The position numbers and the translations under genes were made by a program. This document shows, piece by piece, positions 9,095 through 18,137 of a DNA stretch of 64,000 bases (positions within the stretch are counted from its first letter, which is position 1; the number at the start of each line of letters is the position of its first letter). Under the pieces are notes generated by a model. The model had not been told where the DNA came from, made no database searches, and saw only the letters and a list, made by a program, of their open reading frames with translations. This DNA is from Senegalia massiliensis (GTDB lineage Bacteria; Bacillota; Clostridia; Tissierellales; SIT17): assembly GCF_009911265.1 (NCBI RefSeq), contig NZ_QXXA01000009.1, positions 62,001 to 126,000 of the forward strand. The letters run 5' to 3'.

Positions 9095-9907
9095 TTATAT
9101 ATTATTAATACAGCTATAAACTTTTTTTGTAGTATCAATAAGTTTCTCAAACTCTCTAAAGTCAATAGATTGTTTCCCATCTGATAGAGCTTCATCAGGA
9201 TTAAAGTGAACCTCTACCATTATTCCATCTGCTTTTACAGAAGCAGCCGCTTGTGACATAGGTCTAACTAATTCTCTAACTCCTGTTCCATGACTTGGAT
9301 CTACTATTATAGGTAACTTTGTAAGAGACTTAATAATTGGTACAGCAGTTATATCTAATGTATTCCTTGTAAAGTTATCAAATGTTCTTATTCCTCTCTC
9401 ACAAAGAATAATATTATCATTGCCTTCTAAAGCTATATATTCTGCAGCCATTAACCATTCTTCTATAGTTGCATTCATACCTCTTTTTAACATTACAGGC
9501 TTCGATACTTTTCCCACTTCTTTCAATAATGAATAGTTTTGCATATTTCTAGATCCAATTTGTATTATATCAATAAATTCCAAAGACTTTTCTACATCCC
9601 TAGGATCTAATATTTCTGAAACAACCTTTAAATTGTATTTTTCTCCACATTCTTTTAAATATTCTAATCCTTCAAAACCTAAACCTTGAAAAGAATATGG
9701 TGATGTTCTAGGTTTAAATGCACCGCCTCTAAGGATTTTAATTCCTTTTTTTGATAAAAATAAAGATACTTTTTCAATTTGTTCTCTACTTTCTATTGAA
9801 CAAGGCCCAGCTATAATATTAAATTCTCCATCTCCTATTTTAATTCCATTACCTAAATCTATTATTTTATCTTTGCTACCTTTTCTACCTATATATCTTA
9901 ATTTCAT
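9095..9907 (-). CDS. aroF: 3-deoxy-7-phosphoheptulonate (DAHP) synthase, type I-beta
   Basis: Condenses phosphoenolpyruvate and erythrose-4-phosphate in the first step of the shikimate pathway. The 270-residue protein has the type I-beta signatures NIIAGPCSIES, LRGGAFKPRTSPYSFQG, KRGMNATIEEWL, ILCERGIRTF and IIVDPSHGTG. It lacks the roughly 70-residue N-terminal ferredoxin-like regulatory domain seen in Thermotoga DAHP synthase, so feedback control may differ. It is 16 bp downstream of mtnN and is not near other aro genes. Confidence 0.92.
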   Translation of the reverse strand: MKLRYIGRKGSKDKIIDLGNGIKIGDGEFNIIAGPCSIESREQIEKVSLFLSKKGIKILRGGAFKPRTSPYSFQGLGFEGLEYLKECGEKYNLKVVSEILDPRDVEKSLEFIDIIQIGSRNMQNYSLLKEVGKVSKPVMLKRGMNATIEEWLMAAEYIALEGNDNIILCERGIRTFDNFTRNTLDITAVPIIKSLTKLPIIVDPSHGTGVRELVRPMSQAAASVKADGIMVEVHFNPDEALSDGKQSIDFREFEKLIDTTKKVYSCINNI

Positions 9908-9923
9908 TCTAATTCCTCCATAC

Positions 9924-10625
9924 TTACTGCTTATAACTCTTTAAAATCCTCTTTAATATTCCAACTGATCTCTCACTAGCTAAATCAACAAACTCATTGA
10001 AATTATCATTTGCTGAACCATCAGCCTTATCAGAGATTGATCTTATAATTAAAAAAGGTTTATTATTTATATAAGCAGTATGTCCAATTGCAGCTCCTTC
10101 CATTTCTACACAATATGCATTAAAATTATCACATAGCTTTTTTTTCATTTCTTGTGATGATACAAAAATATCTCCTGATACTATTCTTCCTTTATATACA
10201 CTTCCATATTCTAATTCTTTTTCAGAAGAATTTATAGCCAAATCTATTAAATATTTATCAGCATTAAATCCTAATACTTCTAATCTAGGAATTTGTCCTA
10301 AAGGATATCCAAAGCTTGTTGCATCAAAATCATGCTCTAAGACATCTGTTGATACAACTATATCGCCTATTTCTATTTCTTCTTTTACTCCGCCAGCAAC
10401 TCCTGTATTTATTATAATATCAACTTCATATTCACTAATTAATAGCTGAGTTATAATTGCTGCATTTACTTTTCCTATACCACACCTTACTAATACTATC
10501 TTTTTACCCTCAAATACCCCTTTATAAAAAATAGTTTTAGCTTTAACAAACTTTTTTTCTATTTCCATTTCATTTTTTATTTTTTCAATTTCTTCATCCA
10601 TAGCACCTATAATTCCAAATATCAT
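9924..10625 (-). CDS. mtnN: 5'-methylthioadenosine/S-adenosylhomocysteine nucleosidase
   Basis: Cleaves adenine from MTA and SAH, recycling products of polyamine synthesis and methyl transfer. 233 residues with the N-terminal IGAMDEEI motif containing the catalytic glutamate, VEMEGAAIGH for ribose binding, and SDKADG with the catalytic aspartate. ATG start behind AGGAGC. It follows a divIVA terminator and is paired with aroF. Confidence 0.94.
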   Translation of the reverse strand: MIFGIIGAMDEEIEKIKNEMEIEKKFVKAKTIFYKGVFEGKKIVLVRCGIGKVNAAIITQLLISEYEVDIIINTGVAGGVKEEIEIGDIVVSTDVLEHDFDATSFGYPLGQIPRLEVLGFNADKYLIDLAINSSEKELEYGSVYKGRIVSGDIFVSSQEMKKKLCDNFNAYCVEMEGAAIGHTAYINNKPFLIIRSISDKADGSANDNFNEFVDLASERSVGILKRILKSYKQ

Positions 10626-10660
10626 TTTAACAGCTCCTTAAAATTTATTTTTAACAATAA

Positions 10661-10680
10661 AAAAGGGGTTCCCCCCTTAT
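10661..10680 (-). terminator. Terminator of the divIVA/sepF cluster
   Basis: AAGGGG/CCCCTT stem with a 4-nt loop followed by TTTTTTATT on the minus strand. It overlaps the divIVA stop codon. Confidence 0.75.
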
Positions 10681-11144
10681 TCTTCACTCATTATATTTTC
10701 TTCTACAAAAAGTTCTTCTGACATTTCTAATTGTGATTTAAGTAATGTTTTAAATTTCATTTTAAAAAGAAGCATTTCTTTTTTTACATCTTCATATTCT
10801 TGCTTTATATCCATAACTTCTTTATTTGCATTATCTATTATTTCTCGTGATTTTCTTTCAGCTTCTTCTATTATATTATCACTTTTTTCTTTAGCAGTAT
10901 AATTAACTTCTTCAGCAGTTTTTTGAGCAACTACTAATGTCTTTTGTAATGTATCTTCCATACTATTATAGTATTTTACTTTATCATTTAAAGTAGCCAT
11001 CTTATCTTTTAATTCTATATTCTCTTTATGTAATCTTTCGTAATCAGAAATTATTTCATCTAAAAAAGTTTCAACTTCTTTTATATTATATCCTCTAACG
11101 CCTTTGTTAAATTCCTTATTTTGAATGTCAAGTGGTGTTAACAT
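10677..11144 (-). CDS. divIVA: DivIVA-domain cell-division/polarity protein
   Basis: 155-residue coiled-coil protein that binds curved membrane at poles and septa. The N-terminus MLTPLDIQNKEFNKGVRGYN matches the DivIVA membrane-binding domain, followed by a long heptad-rich coiled coil (about 30-140). ATG behind AGGAGG. Last gene of the hlyD-yggS-sepF-yggT-ylmH-divIVA cluster, the usual Firmicute division locus. Confidence 0.92.
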   Translation of the reverse strand: MLTPLDIQNKEFNKGVRGYNIKEVETFLDEIISDYERLHKENIELKDKMATLNDKVKYYNSMEDTLQKTLVVAQKTAEEVNYTAKEKSDNIIEEAERKSREIIDNANKEVMDIKQEYEDVKKEMLLFKMKFKTLLKSQLEMSEELFVEENIMSEE

Positions 11145-11159
11145 TTTTATGCCTCCTTA

Positions 11160-11951
11160 TTATATGTATTTATATATTAGTAATCTTAATTTTCCTTTTT
11201 TACTTTCACCTAATATATCTTCAAACTTAGCTCTACCTTTTTTTCTAACAGATATTAACTCCCCACCATTTAGATTATAAGATATATTATCTATCGGTTT
11301 AAAATCAACTTTAACTTTACCAGCTTTAATCATGTTTGAGCTATCTTTTCTTGACAAATTAAAAATTGAACTAACTATTACATCCAAACGAAGCGAAGAA
11401 ACTGTTGTATATATTTTTTTATGTTTTTTTTCATATTCTATAATATCTTGCTTGCATATTTCTTTGATTGTAACAGACTGGGTTCCAATTTTTTCTAAAT
11501 TTAAAATTATGTAATCTTTTAATTCAGGAGATATTATTATTTGTGCATATTCATCTGAAATAATAATATCTCCAATTTTTTCTCTTTTAATTCCAAGTGA
11601 CATAAAAGAACCTAATATATTTTTATGACTTATTTTAGAAAAGTCATAATTACTAGTAATTTCTAAAACGGATATTATATCATTAAATTTAGTATATCTT
11701 AGATATTCCGGATATAAAATTATCATTTTTCTTTCTGCATTATCATATCCACCTTCTTCATGATAACTTATATCCATAAATCTATTTAATATAGAATAAG
11801 AAAGTTTTCTTTGGTATGGATTTAAAAAATCAGTTGATATAATATTTTTGTCTCGCATAACAATTTCTATGCTATCTAATAATTTCCTCAAATTAATAAT
11901 TTCATCTTTATCATCTATATGTTCCAAGTATTTCTTTTTATCATTAATCAT
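11160..11951 (-). CDS. ylmH: YlmH-type S4-domain RNA-binding protein
   Basis: 263 residues, with a C-terminal S4 RNA-binding domain (about 180-245: LRLDVIVSSIFNLSRKDSSN, then AGKVKVDFK). YlmH sits in the division cluster of Gram-positive bacteria; homologues bind ribosomes and stalled 50S subunits and have been linked to ribosome quality control, which would fit the RqcH encoded here. ATG start behind AGGAG; 8 bp after yggT. Confidence 0.88.
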   Translation of the reverse strand: MINDKKKYLEHIDDKDEIINLRKLLDSIEIVMRDKNIISTDFLNPYQRKLSYSILNRFMDISYHEEGGYDNAERKMIILYPEYLRYTKFNDIISVLEITSNYDFSKISHKNILGSFMSLGIKREKIGDIIISDEYAQIIISPELKDYIILNLEKIGTQSVTIKEICKQDIIEYEKKHKKIYTTVSSLRLDVIVSSIFNLSRKDSSNMIKAGKVKVDFKPIDNISYNLNGGELISVRKKGRAKFEDILGESKKGKLRLLIYKYI

Positions 11952-11959
11952 ATTTACTC

Positions 11960-12235
11960 CTATATTAATAACCTAATGATAAATGTTCCAACTATATCCA
12001 AAGCTAAAAAAGCTAATAAAGGAGAAAAATCAAACATTCCAGTACTTACTCCTAATTTGTTTATAAGCATTCTAAAGGGATATAAAATTGGCTCTGTTAT
12101 TCTATAAATTGAATTTAACAAAGGATTTCTTAAATCTCTTATTATTAAACTTAAAAATATTCTACTAATGATTAAGATTTTAAGTAAATCAATAAACATT
12201 CTTACTGCCCTAATTAACACATAATTATCTATCAC
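11960..12235 (-). CDS. yggT: YggT-family membrane protein
   Basis: 91 residues with two hydrophobic segments and the family pattern FLSLIIRDLRNPLLNSIYRI followed by TEPILYPFRMLI. GTG at 12235 is chosen because it is 8 nt from AGAGG; the longer GTG at 12244 overlaps that site. The role of YggT is poorly defined; it is a constant neighbour of sepF and ylmH and may help place division proteins at the membrane. Confidence 0.85.
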   Translation of the reverse strand: MIDNYVLIRAVRMFIDLLKILIISRIFLSLIIRDLRNPLLNSIYRITEPILYPFRMLINKLGVSTGMFDFSPLLAFLALDIVGTFIIRLLI

Positions 12236-12251
12236 TAAATCCACCTCTTAA

Positions 12252-12701
12252 TTATTTCTGCCATGGAAAAATACCCTTATTTTTTAATTCCTCATGCATA
12301 ATTCCATCTACTTCTACATTGCTTGGAGCTAAGATAAATATATCTATTGCAACCTTTTGAATATTGCCCTCTAATGTATATATTGCTCCACTTGTAAAAT
12401 CAAATGCTTTTCTTTTCTCATCATCTTCCATTTGTTGCAAATTAAGTACTACAGGCTTTCTACTTTTCACATCATCTATAGCCTTAGCAATATCTTCATA
12501 TATTTCAGGTTCATGAATTACAAGTTTCATATTGTTATTAGTATGAATATTAAATACTTTATTTTGTTTAGTTGATCTTCTAGAATTTTTTTCTTCTTCT
12601 ACATACTCTTCTTCTTCATCAAAATCATCATATTCTTCATCTAAGTCTTCTAAACCTACAAAATATTTTACTTTATTAAAAATACTTCCCTTTTCTGCCA
12701 T
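12252..12701 (-). CDS. sepF: Cell-division protein SepF
   Basis: FtsZ-binding membrane-anchored division protein, 149 residues. The N-terminal amphipathic start (MAEKGSIFNKVKYFVGL) is the membrane anchor, followed by an acidic linker and the SepF domain from about residue 60, with KPVVLNLQQMEDDEKRKAFDF and the C-terminal GIFPW. ATG start behind AGGAGG. Confidence 0.94.
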   Translation of the reverse strand: MAEKGSIFNKVKYFVGLEDLDEEYDDFDEEEEYVEEEKNSRRSTKQNKVFNIHTNNNMKLVIHEPEIYEDIAKAIDDVKSRKPVVLNLQQMEDDEKRKAFDFTSGAIYTLEGNIQKVAIDIFILAPSNVEVDGIMHEELKNKGIFPWQK

Positions 12702-12713
12702 TTTTATTCCTCC

Positions 12714-13403
12714 TTATTTTCTTTTACCAAAAATACCTGTGCCAACTCTTACTAAATTTGCTCCTTCTTCAATTGCAATTTCAAAATCATTAGTCATCCC
12801 CATTGAAAGATATTTCATATCTATATAAGGAATTTCTTTTTTCTTTATATCTTCAAATAAAGATTTTGCTTCTTTAAATACATACCTTATGTTTTCAGGC
12901 TCCTCATCAAATGGAGCCATTACCATAAGACCTTTTACAGCTATAAAAGGATATTTTTTAAGAGATTCTATAAAGTTCCATATATCCTGTTTTTTCATCC
13001 CAAACTTACTTTCTTCTTCTGCAATATTTACTTGTATTAATACATCAACTACTCTATCACTTTTTCTAGCTCTTTTATTAAGTTCTTTAGCAAGAGATAA
13101 TCTGTCAAGAGAATGAAATAAATTCATTTTATCTATTATGTATTTAACCTTATTAGATTGTAAATGACCTATCATATGCCAATTTAACTCTTCCCTATTT
13201 AAACTATCATATTTATCCATTATTTCTTGAACTTTATTCTCTCCTATATCGTATAATCCAGAATCAATTATTTCTTCTATAGATTCTATAGATTGAGTTT
13301 TTGTAACAGCAATTAATTTTACATCAGACCTATTTCTATTTGATCTATCACATGCATCTTGTATTTTTTGTTCTATAATTTTAATATTTTCTTTAATTGA
13401 AAT
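12714..13403 (-). CDS. yggS: YggS-family pyridoxal-phosphate homeostasis protein, ATT start
   Basis: PLP-binding alanine-racemase-fold protein of the YggS/PROSC family, which maintains free PLP pools. Reading from ATT at 13403 gives 229 residues beginning (M)SIKENIK, then LIAVTKTQ with the PLP lysine, DIGENKVQE, WHMIGHLQSNK, and SMGMTNDFEIAIEEGANLVRVG. An in-frame TAG (the hlyD-like stop, 13418-13416) lies just upstream and the first ATG is at 13220, after the PLP lysine, so a canonical start would make a dead protein. ATT is 8 nt from AGGAGG, exactly where relatives start. Translation is probably coupled to the upstream gene. Confidence 0.92.
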   Translation of the reverse strand: MSIKENIKIIEQKIQDACDRSNRNRSDVKLIAVTKTQSIESIEEIIDSGLYDIGENKVQEIMDKYDSLNREELNWHMIGHLQSNKVKYIIDKMNLFHSLDRLSLAKELNKRARKSDRVVDVLIQVNIAEEESKFGMKKQDIWNFIESLKKYPFIAVKGLMVMAPFDEEPENIRYVFKEAKSLFEDIKKKEIPYIDMKYLSMGMTNDFEIAIEEGANLVRVGTGIFGKRK

Positions 13404-13415
13404 TTTAATTACCTC

Positions 13416-14669
13416 CTATTCATCTATATAATTTTCAATTAGTTTTTTATCAATTATTACTTCATCATAAGATGATATTGAATTTTGATTTGTTTCATCA
13501 GGTAAAGCAATTACAAAATCATCTTCTGAATAAATTATTTTTATAGACTTAAATTTAATAATAGAATCTACATTTTTTGTATAAACTCCTTTAACATCAT
13601 CTTTTTCAACAACAGCCTTTGATGGTATCTTTAATCCATTATACTCTTTTAAAATTATATCAATATCTAAAATTCTATCTTTATAATATTTATATAAATA
13701 AGAGTCCAATTCAATTAAAACTACTGCATTTTTTTTACTATTATTTACTTTTAAAATTCTACCATTTATCTTTCTACTATCTTTTTTTATTCTAATGTTT
13801 ATATTTTGTTCTTCATTTAACTGTTTTGCATCTTCAACAGGAATATTTGTAGCTATAAACCACTTAAAATCTTTTATAACTTTCACAATAGGTTCCCCTA
13901 CTGAAAAATCAGATATTTTTTTAATATTTTTAATCTGAGGCTTTTTTATATCTATATCAGTTGGATTTAAATTAGTCATATTATTAACAGTGTATTTAGT
14001 TTCATAACCATCAAATAAATAAGATACTAATCCTGACTCATCACTAATAATTGAATTATTATTTTTAGAAATTTTTTCTAATAATTCTTCTTTTTGATTT
14101 ATTAATTGCCTAGTTGTATAACCCATAAATCCATTTTGTTGAGAAATAGTTTTTAATTTATCCTGTTTTTCTTTAAGTTGTTTTTCCAATTCTTCTATTT
14201 CTTTAGAGTTTTCTTTTTCATTAGCTTTTACAATATTTTTTTCAATTTTATTTATTTCTTTTTCTAATTTTGTAAAGTCCTTATTAAACAAAGTATTAGA
14301 TTTATTCTCTTTATTAAGCTTGTCTATTTCTTTTTCTATATTATCTATTTGTTTTTCATAATCTTCAATATTAGATAAATTTGCTTGAGTAATTAACACT
14401 TGATTTTTAGAGATTTTTTCTCCTTCATCATGATAAAACTTTAAATCTCCTTTACTTTTTGCCTCATATATAATTTCATCTTTTATTGTTATTGCTTTAC
14501 TCTCTATTTTTTTTTCAATTTCTTCATCTTTAACAAGAATAGTCTGAGCTTTAGAACTATATAAATTCGGTAAAAACATAAATAATATGTATAATGTAAC
14601 TATAATTAAAAAGAAAAGTTTAACAGTTCTCTTTCTTTTTCTTTTAAGTTGTCTTTGTTGTTTACTCAT
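13416..14669 (-). CDS. HlyD-like membrane-anchored adaptor protein of the division cluster
   Basis: 417 residues: a basic N-terminus, one transmembrane segment (about residues 17-35), two lipoyl/barrel-like stretches and a long coiled coil (about 105-200, rich in KEIEELEKQLKEKQD-type heptads). This is the layout of HlyD/membrane-fusion adaptor proteins. Such a gene commonly precedes yggS-sepF in clostridia; its partner and role are not known. ATG at 14669 is 7 nt from GAGG. Overlaps the yggS ribosome-binding site at its 3' end. Confidence 0.7.
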   Translation of the reverse strand: MSKQQRQLKRKRKRTVKLFFLIIVTLYILFMFLPNLYSSKAQTILVKDEEIEKKIESKAITIKDEIIYEAKSKGDLKFYHDEGEKISKNQVLITQANLSNIEDYEKQIDNIEKEIDKLNKENKSNTLFNKDFTKLEKEINKIEKNIVKANEKENSKEIEELEKQLKEKQDKLKTISQQNGFMGYTTRQLINQKEELLEKISKNNNSIISDESGLVSYLFDGYETKYTVNNMTNLNPTDIDIKKPQIKNIKKISDFSVGEPIVKVIKDFKWFIATNIPVEDAKQLNEEQNINIRIKKDSRKINGRILKVNNSKKNAVVLIELDSYLYKYYKDRILDIDIILKEYNGLKIPSKAVVEKDDVKGVYTKNVDSIIKFKSIKIIYSEDDFVIALPDETNQNSISSYDEVIIDKKLIENYIDE

Positions 14670-14748
14670 TTCCACACCTCAAACTGTAATATCCTATTAA
14701 ATATAATTCTATCTTTATTATAAATTTCCTTCTCATTTTAAAAAATTA

Positions 14749-15123
14749 TTAAAAAAATCTTCCATACTTACTTATTAATTTTACTCTTTTAATTTTAGTT
14801 ACACTTAGATCTAGAACCTTATCTTTATGTGTAACTAACAATACTGAATTTTCCTTTTCCTTAGCCCCTATTACTATACCACTAAACTTCTTATTAGATT
14901 TAAGTAAAATAGAAATTTCATCTCCAGTTCCTATTTTAAGATTACCCAGTAAAAATTCACTTATATCTGCATCATTTATATGTTCAGAAGTAACAGATTT
15001 ATTATCTATTACAATAGTATTTTCCTTTAAATAGATTTTTTCTTTGATAACAACTAAAATATATCCTAAAACACTAACTATAAGTAAAATAAACACTATA
15101 TTTTTCAAAAAATAAAATAACAA
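14749..15123 (-). CDS. Small membrane-anchored protein, function unknown
   Basis: 124 residues with one N-terminal transmembrane helix (about 5-25) and a predicted beta-rich soluble part containing GTGDEISILLKSNKKFSG and SVLLVTHKDKV. TTG start with a weak ribosome-binding site. I do not recognise the family. It is the first gene after the promoter at 15173-15201 and heads the hlyD-yggS-sepF cluster. Confidence 0.6.
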   Translation of the reverse strand: MLFYFLKNIVFILLIVSVLGYILVVIKEKIYLKENTIVIDNKSVTSEHINDADISEFLLGNLKIGTGDEISILLKSNKKFSGIVIGAKEKENSVLLVTHKDKVLDLSVTKIKRVKLISKYGRFF

Positions 15124-15172
15124 AACATCACTACTTTCTAAAATTGATATTTATATATTATTGTTTTCATTA

Positions 15173-15201
15173 AGTATACCATAATTTCACTAATTTATAA
15201 A
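15173..15201 (-). promoter_or_regulatory. Promoter of the division cluster
   Basis: TTTATA (15201-15196), 17 bp, TATACT (15178-15173) on the minus strand, just downstream of the left copy of the 63-bp repeat and its terminator. Confidence 0.55.
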
Positions 15202-15208
15202 TATGATA

Positions 15209-15271
15209 AAAATAATAAAAGGCCAAAATATATAAATATTTTGACCTTTTAAACTAATTCCATTTTATATT
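15209..15271. repeat. 63-bp direct repeat, left copy
   Basis: Identical over 63 bp to 18680-18742 (offset 3471 bp). This copy supplies the last codons and stop of the ABC ATPase gene plus a terminator. Together the copies bracket the secreted-protein/ABC cassette. Confidence 0.95.
15217..15250 (-). terminator. Terminator of the ABC cassette (repeat copy)
   Basis: Stem of 15 bp, with AAAAGG opening the 5' arm and CCTTTT closing the 3' arm (one G-U pair, 4-nt loop), followed by TTTTATTATTTT on the minus strand. Same sequence as the spoIVA terminator at 18688-18721. Confidence 0.8.
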
Positions 15272-15862
15272 TACAATTTGTCCATTTTGCATAGTAATTA
15301 TTTCATCAAAAAGTGAGAGTTCTTGCAAATTAAAACCATGTGCAGCTATAATTATAATTCTGTCTTCTTTTATACTTTCTATATATTTTACTATCTCCAT
15401 AAAATTCTTATCATCCAACGCATTAAATGGTTCATCCAGTAATAAAACATCTGGTTCCTCCATAATTGCTTGACAAATAGCAAGACGTTGTTTCATACCT
15501 AATGAATATTTTTTCACCTTGACATCTGCGTAATCAATTAAATTAACTTTAGATAAGTAATATTCGATTTGTTTCATATTTATTTTTTTCTTAATTGAAG
15601 CTAAAAATTTCAAGTTTGAACGCGCTGTTTCATTTTCTACAAAATTACTATTTTCTATAATAACGCCATAAGAGTATTTTGGTTTATCAATATTACCACT
15701 AGTTGGATGAATTAAATCACATAACAAACGTAATAACATTGTCTTTCCACTTCCATTAGGACCTTTTAATAAATATATTTTACCTTTTTTAAAATTATAA
15801 TTTATATCGGATAAAATATTTTTTCCTTTTATATCTTTATAAATAGATTCTAATTTAATCAT
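15254..15862 (-). CDS. ABC transporter ATP-binding protein
   Basis: 202-residue nucleotide-binding subunit: Walker A GPNGSGKT at 34-41, signature YSLGMKQRLAI, Walker B VLLLDEPFNALDD and the H-loop histidine in IIIIAAHGF. It resembles ATPases of bacteriocin/antibiotic export or immunity transporters (ABC-2 type). Last gene of a five-gene operon with three membrane proteins and a secreted protein. Its last codons lie inside the 63-bp repeat, so its native 3' end may have been replaced. Confidence 0.85.
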   Translation of the reverse strand: MIKLESIYKDIKGKNILSDINYNFKKGKIYLLKGPNGSGKTMLLRLLCDLIHPTSGNIDKPKYSYGVIIENSNFVENETARSNLKFLASIKKKINMKQIEYYLSKVNLIDYADVKVKKYSLGMKQRLAICQAIMEEPDVLLLDEPFNALDDKNFMEIVKYIESIKEDRIIIIAAHGFNLQELSLFDEIITMQNGQIVNIKWN

Positions 15863-15876
15863 TTATTTAACCCCCA

Positions 15877-16521
15877 TTATAATAAATCTATTTTTTTAAA
15901 TCTAAATAATATAAAAATACATAATACTAATAATATACTTTTAACCAGAATTATATTTAAATACATAGTCCTCCAATTATATGAAGCTATCACTATATAA
16001 GATAAATAAAAATGTTTATAAGAAAGAAATTGAGCCAAGATAATAGTTGATATAAATATTAAAGATAAAATAAAATCTTTTATATTCATTAATTTAAAAA
16101 TAATTAAAATCATTGAATAAGTTATTAATGTTATAAAACTAGAAATCATATCAAAATAATAAAATTCTAGATTTGATGACATAAAATACTCAAAAAAATA
16201 AATCACATGTTTAATCAAAATAATTATAATTACACTTTTTAAACTACTTTTACATAAATTTAATTTTAAAGCTTTATATCCACCTTTAGACACAATATAA
16301 TATTTTAATTTATCTACAGATGATATAGAACTCTGTATAAATAATATAAACATAATAATTGAACTAATGTTTAAAATATAATTATATTTATGTATGCTTT
16401 TATCAAGATAATTATATCCTGTGCCTAATAACTCAGTGGAAGATATATTTAAAAAATTATTGTTATCAATACTAAAAAATAAAATAATTAAAACTATATT
16501 TAAAATTATAATCCTTTTCAT
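15877..16521 (-). CDS. Integral membrane protein of the ABC cassette (1)
   Basis: 214 residues, about six hydrophobic helices, very rich in Ile, Leu, Phe and Lys. No motif that I recognise; size and position next to the ATPase fit an ABC-2 permease half. It overlaps the preceding gene by 4 bp (ATGA type), so the two are translationally coupled. Confidence 0.6.
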   Translation of the reverse strand: MKRIIILNIVLIILFFSIDNNNFLNISSTELLGTGYNYLDKSIHKYNYILNISSIIMFILFIQSSISSVDKLKYYIVSKGGYKALKLNLCKSSLKSVIIIILIKHVIYFFEYFMSSNLEFYYFDMISSFITLITYSMILIIFKLMNIKDFILSLIFISTIILAQFLSYKHFYLSYIVIASYNWRTMYLNIILVKSILLVLCIFILFRFKKIDLL

Positions 16522-17153
16522 AGTAAATAATCCTTAAATTTATTCTTATAATATACTAAAAGGATACATACCAGAGAAGTTATAGAAGAAAAAGTTATAA
16601 GTGAGTTCATCCATATTTCCTTTGGAAGATTTATATTCATACTAAATTTTAAAACATAATAAAATAATAATAATATTAAATTCACAGCAAAAGTTCCAAT
16701 TATGCCCATCATCTGTTTTCCAGAAATTAGAGTTATCCATATATACAAAAAAAACATATAAAAAGTAAATACAAATAGTTTAATAAAACTCATTACTAAG
16801 GATAGTGTTATGATTATATTATTATTTGAAATAACTAATATAATTATAGGTACTAACACAATATATAAAACAAAGATCAAACTTATCTTTAATCCATATT
16901 CTAATAAATAACTAACATAATATTCTTTACAACGAACGATAAATATTTTTGTCGTTATAGGTAATTTGAGTATAAAAATATAAGCTACAAAAAAAATATT
17001 TATATTAAATAGAAATTTTTGAACTCTAAATAATGATTGATCCAAAAATAGATTCCCTTGATTATGATGTAAAGCATTAAATTCTTTAAATATAATATAA
17101 ACAAATATAAAGTAGCTAATGCTTAGTACTATTAAAAATCTACTATTTCTCAT
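16518..17153 (-). CDS. Integral membrane protein of the ABC cassette (2)
   Basis: 211 residues, about six hydrophobic helices. Overlaps both neighbours by 4 bp. Probably a second permease subunit; similar in size to the protein at 15877-16521 but not obviously a duplicate by eye. Confidence 0.6.
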   Translation of the reverse strand: MRNSRFLIVLSISYFIFVYIIFKEFNALHHNQGNLFLDQSLFRVQKFLFNINIFFVAYIFILKLPITTKIFIVRCKEYYVSYLLEYGLKISLIFVLYIVLVPIIILVISNNNIIITLSLVMSFIKLFVFTFYMFFLYIWITLISGKQMMGIIGTFAVNLILLLFYYVLKFSMNINLPKEIWMNSLITFSSITSLVCILLVYYKNKFKDYLL

Positions 17154-18019
17154 ATTAAATAATCACTTCCAAATTTCTTAATATTTGCTTGATATAAATA
17201 ACTAATAATAATCATACAAGTTATTATAAAAACTAGTACATGACTAATGTTATTTAAATTAGGCTTTAAAATAAATATTTCCATTAAGTTAAATATTATA
17301 TTATCAAACACAAAAAAAGAAGTTATGAAAGCTAATTTATTACTCATATTTCCAAATGTATAACCTATTATATAACCAAATACTAATATTATAAAGGGAA
17401 TACTTTGAATGATATATTTATTCCTTAAAAATAACAAGCTTAAGCTTGATAAAAATATGATTACTGTATGTAAAATAGCAATATAAAATATAATAATGAA
17501 AATATTAATAAAATATTGAAATATATTTAAATTCAAGAAAATAGAACTGCTTAGCATATTACTTTCACCAAATAATATTAATGTAATAATTAAAGCTACT
17601 ATAAAAAAAAACATTATAAAAGTTACTATGTAAATCAATTGTGAAATTAACACTTTTTTTAAATATTTTTTAAATAATGTTCTAGTAATTATTAAATTTC
17701 CATAATTAGATTCTATTGATTCAAAAATTTTTGAACTAAGTAACAAACCAAATCCAACAAGAAGAATAATATTAAATATAATAAAAAAATCAGAAGAAAG
17801 TATAAATTGTTCAAAATAATAAATTCCATTATAATCATTAATTATTTGTGACACTCTTTCTATATTAACATCAGAAGCTCCGGAATTTAATACATCTATC
17901 CATTCCTTTTTAGTTAAATATGTAGAATAATAACTTCCACTAATAATAAGAAATAAAATTAAAATTAGTAGAATTGTAATTTTGGATTTATAATATCTAA
18001 ACACTTCTTGTAACACCAT
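17150..18019 (-). CDS. Integral membrane protein of the ABC cassette (3)
   Basis: 289 residues with a first helix at about 13-33, an extracytoplasmic stretch (about 35-75) and roughly five more helices, the usual ABC-2 permease layout. Start ATG behind GGGGGA. It is the first membrane gene after the secreted-protein gene. Confidence 0.6.
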   Translation of the reverse strand: MVLQEVFRYYKSKITILLILILFLIISGSYYSTYLTKKEWIDVLNSGASDVNIERVSQIINDYNGIYYFEQFILSSDFFIIFNIILLVGFGLLLSSKIFESIESNYGNLIITRTLFKKYLKKVLISQLIYIVTFIMFFFIVALIITLILFGESNMLSSSIFLNLNIFQYFINIFIIIFYIAILHTVIIFLSSLSLLFLRNKYIIQSIPFIILVFGYIIGYTFGNMSNKLAFITSFFVFDNIIFNLMEIFILKPNLNNISHVLVFIITCMIIISYLYQANIKKFGSDYLI

Positions 18020-18137
18020 AAAATAATCCCCCTATAAATTTCAAATGATTTTAGTTAAATTAATGTATTATATTTTAATTAATTCAAAGAAAAATACAAT
18101 ATGCAATATATGCCATATTACAAATTAATTCTGTTTA

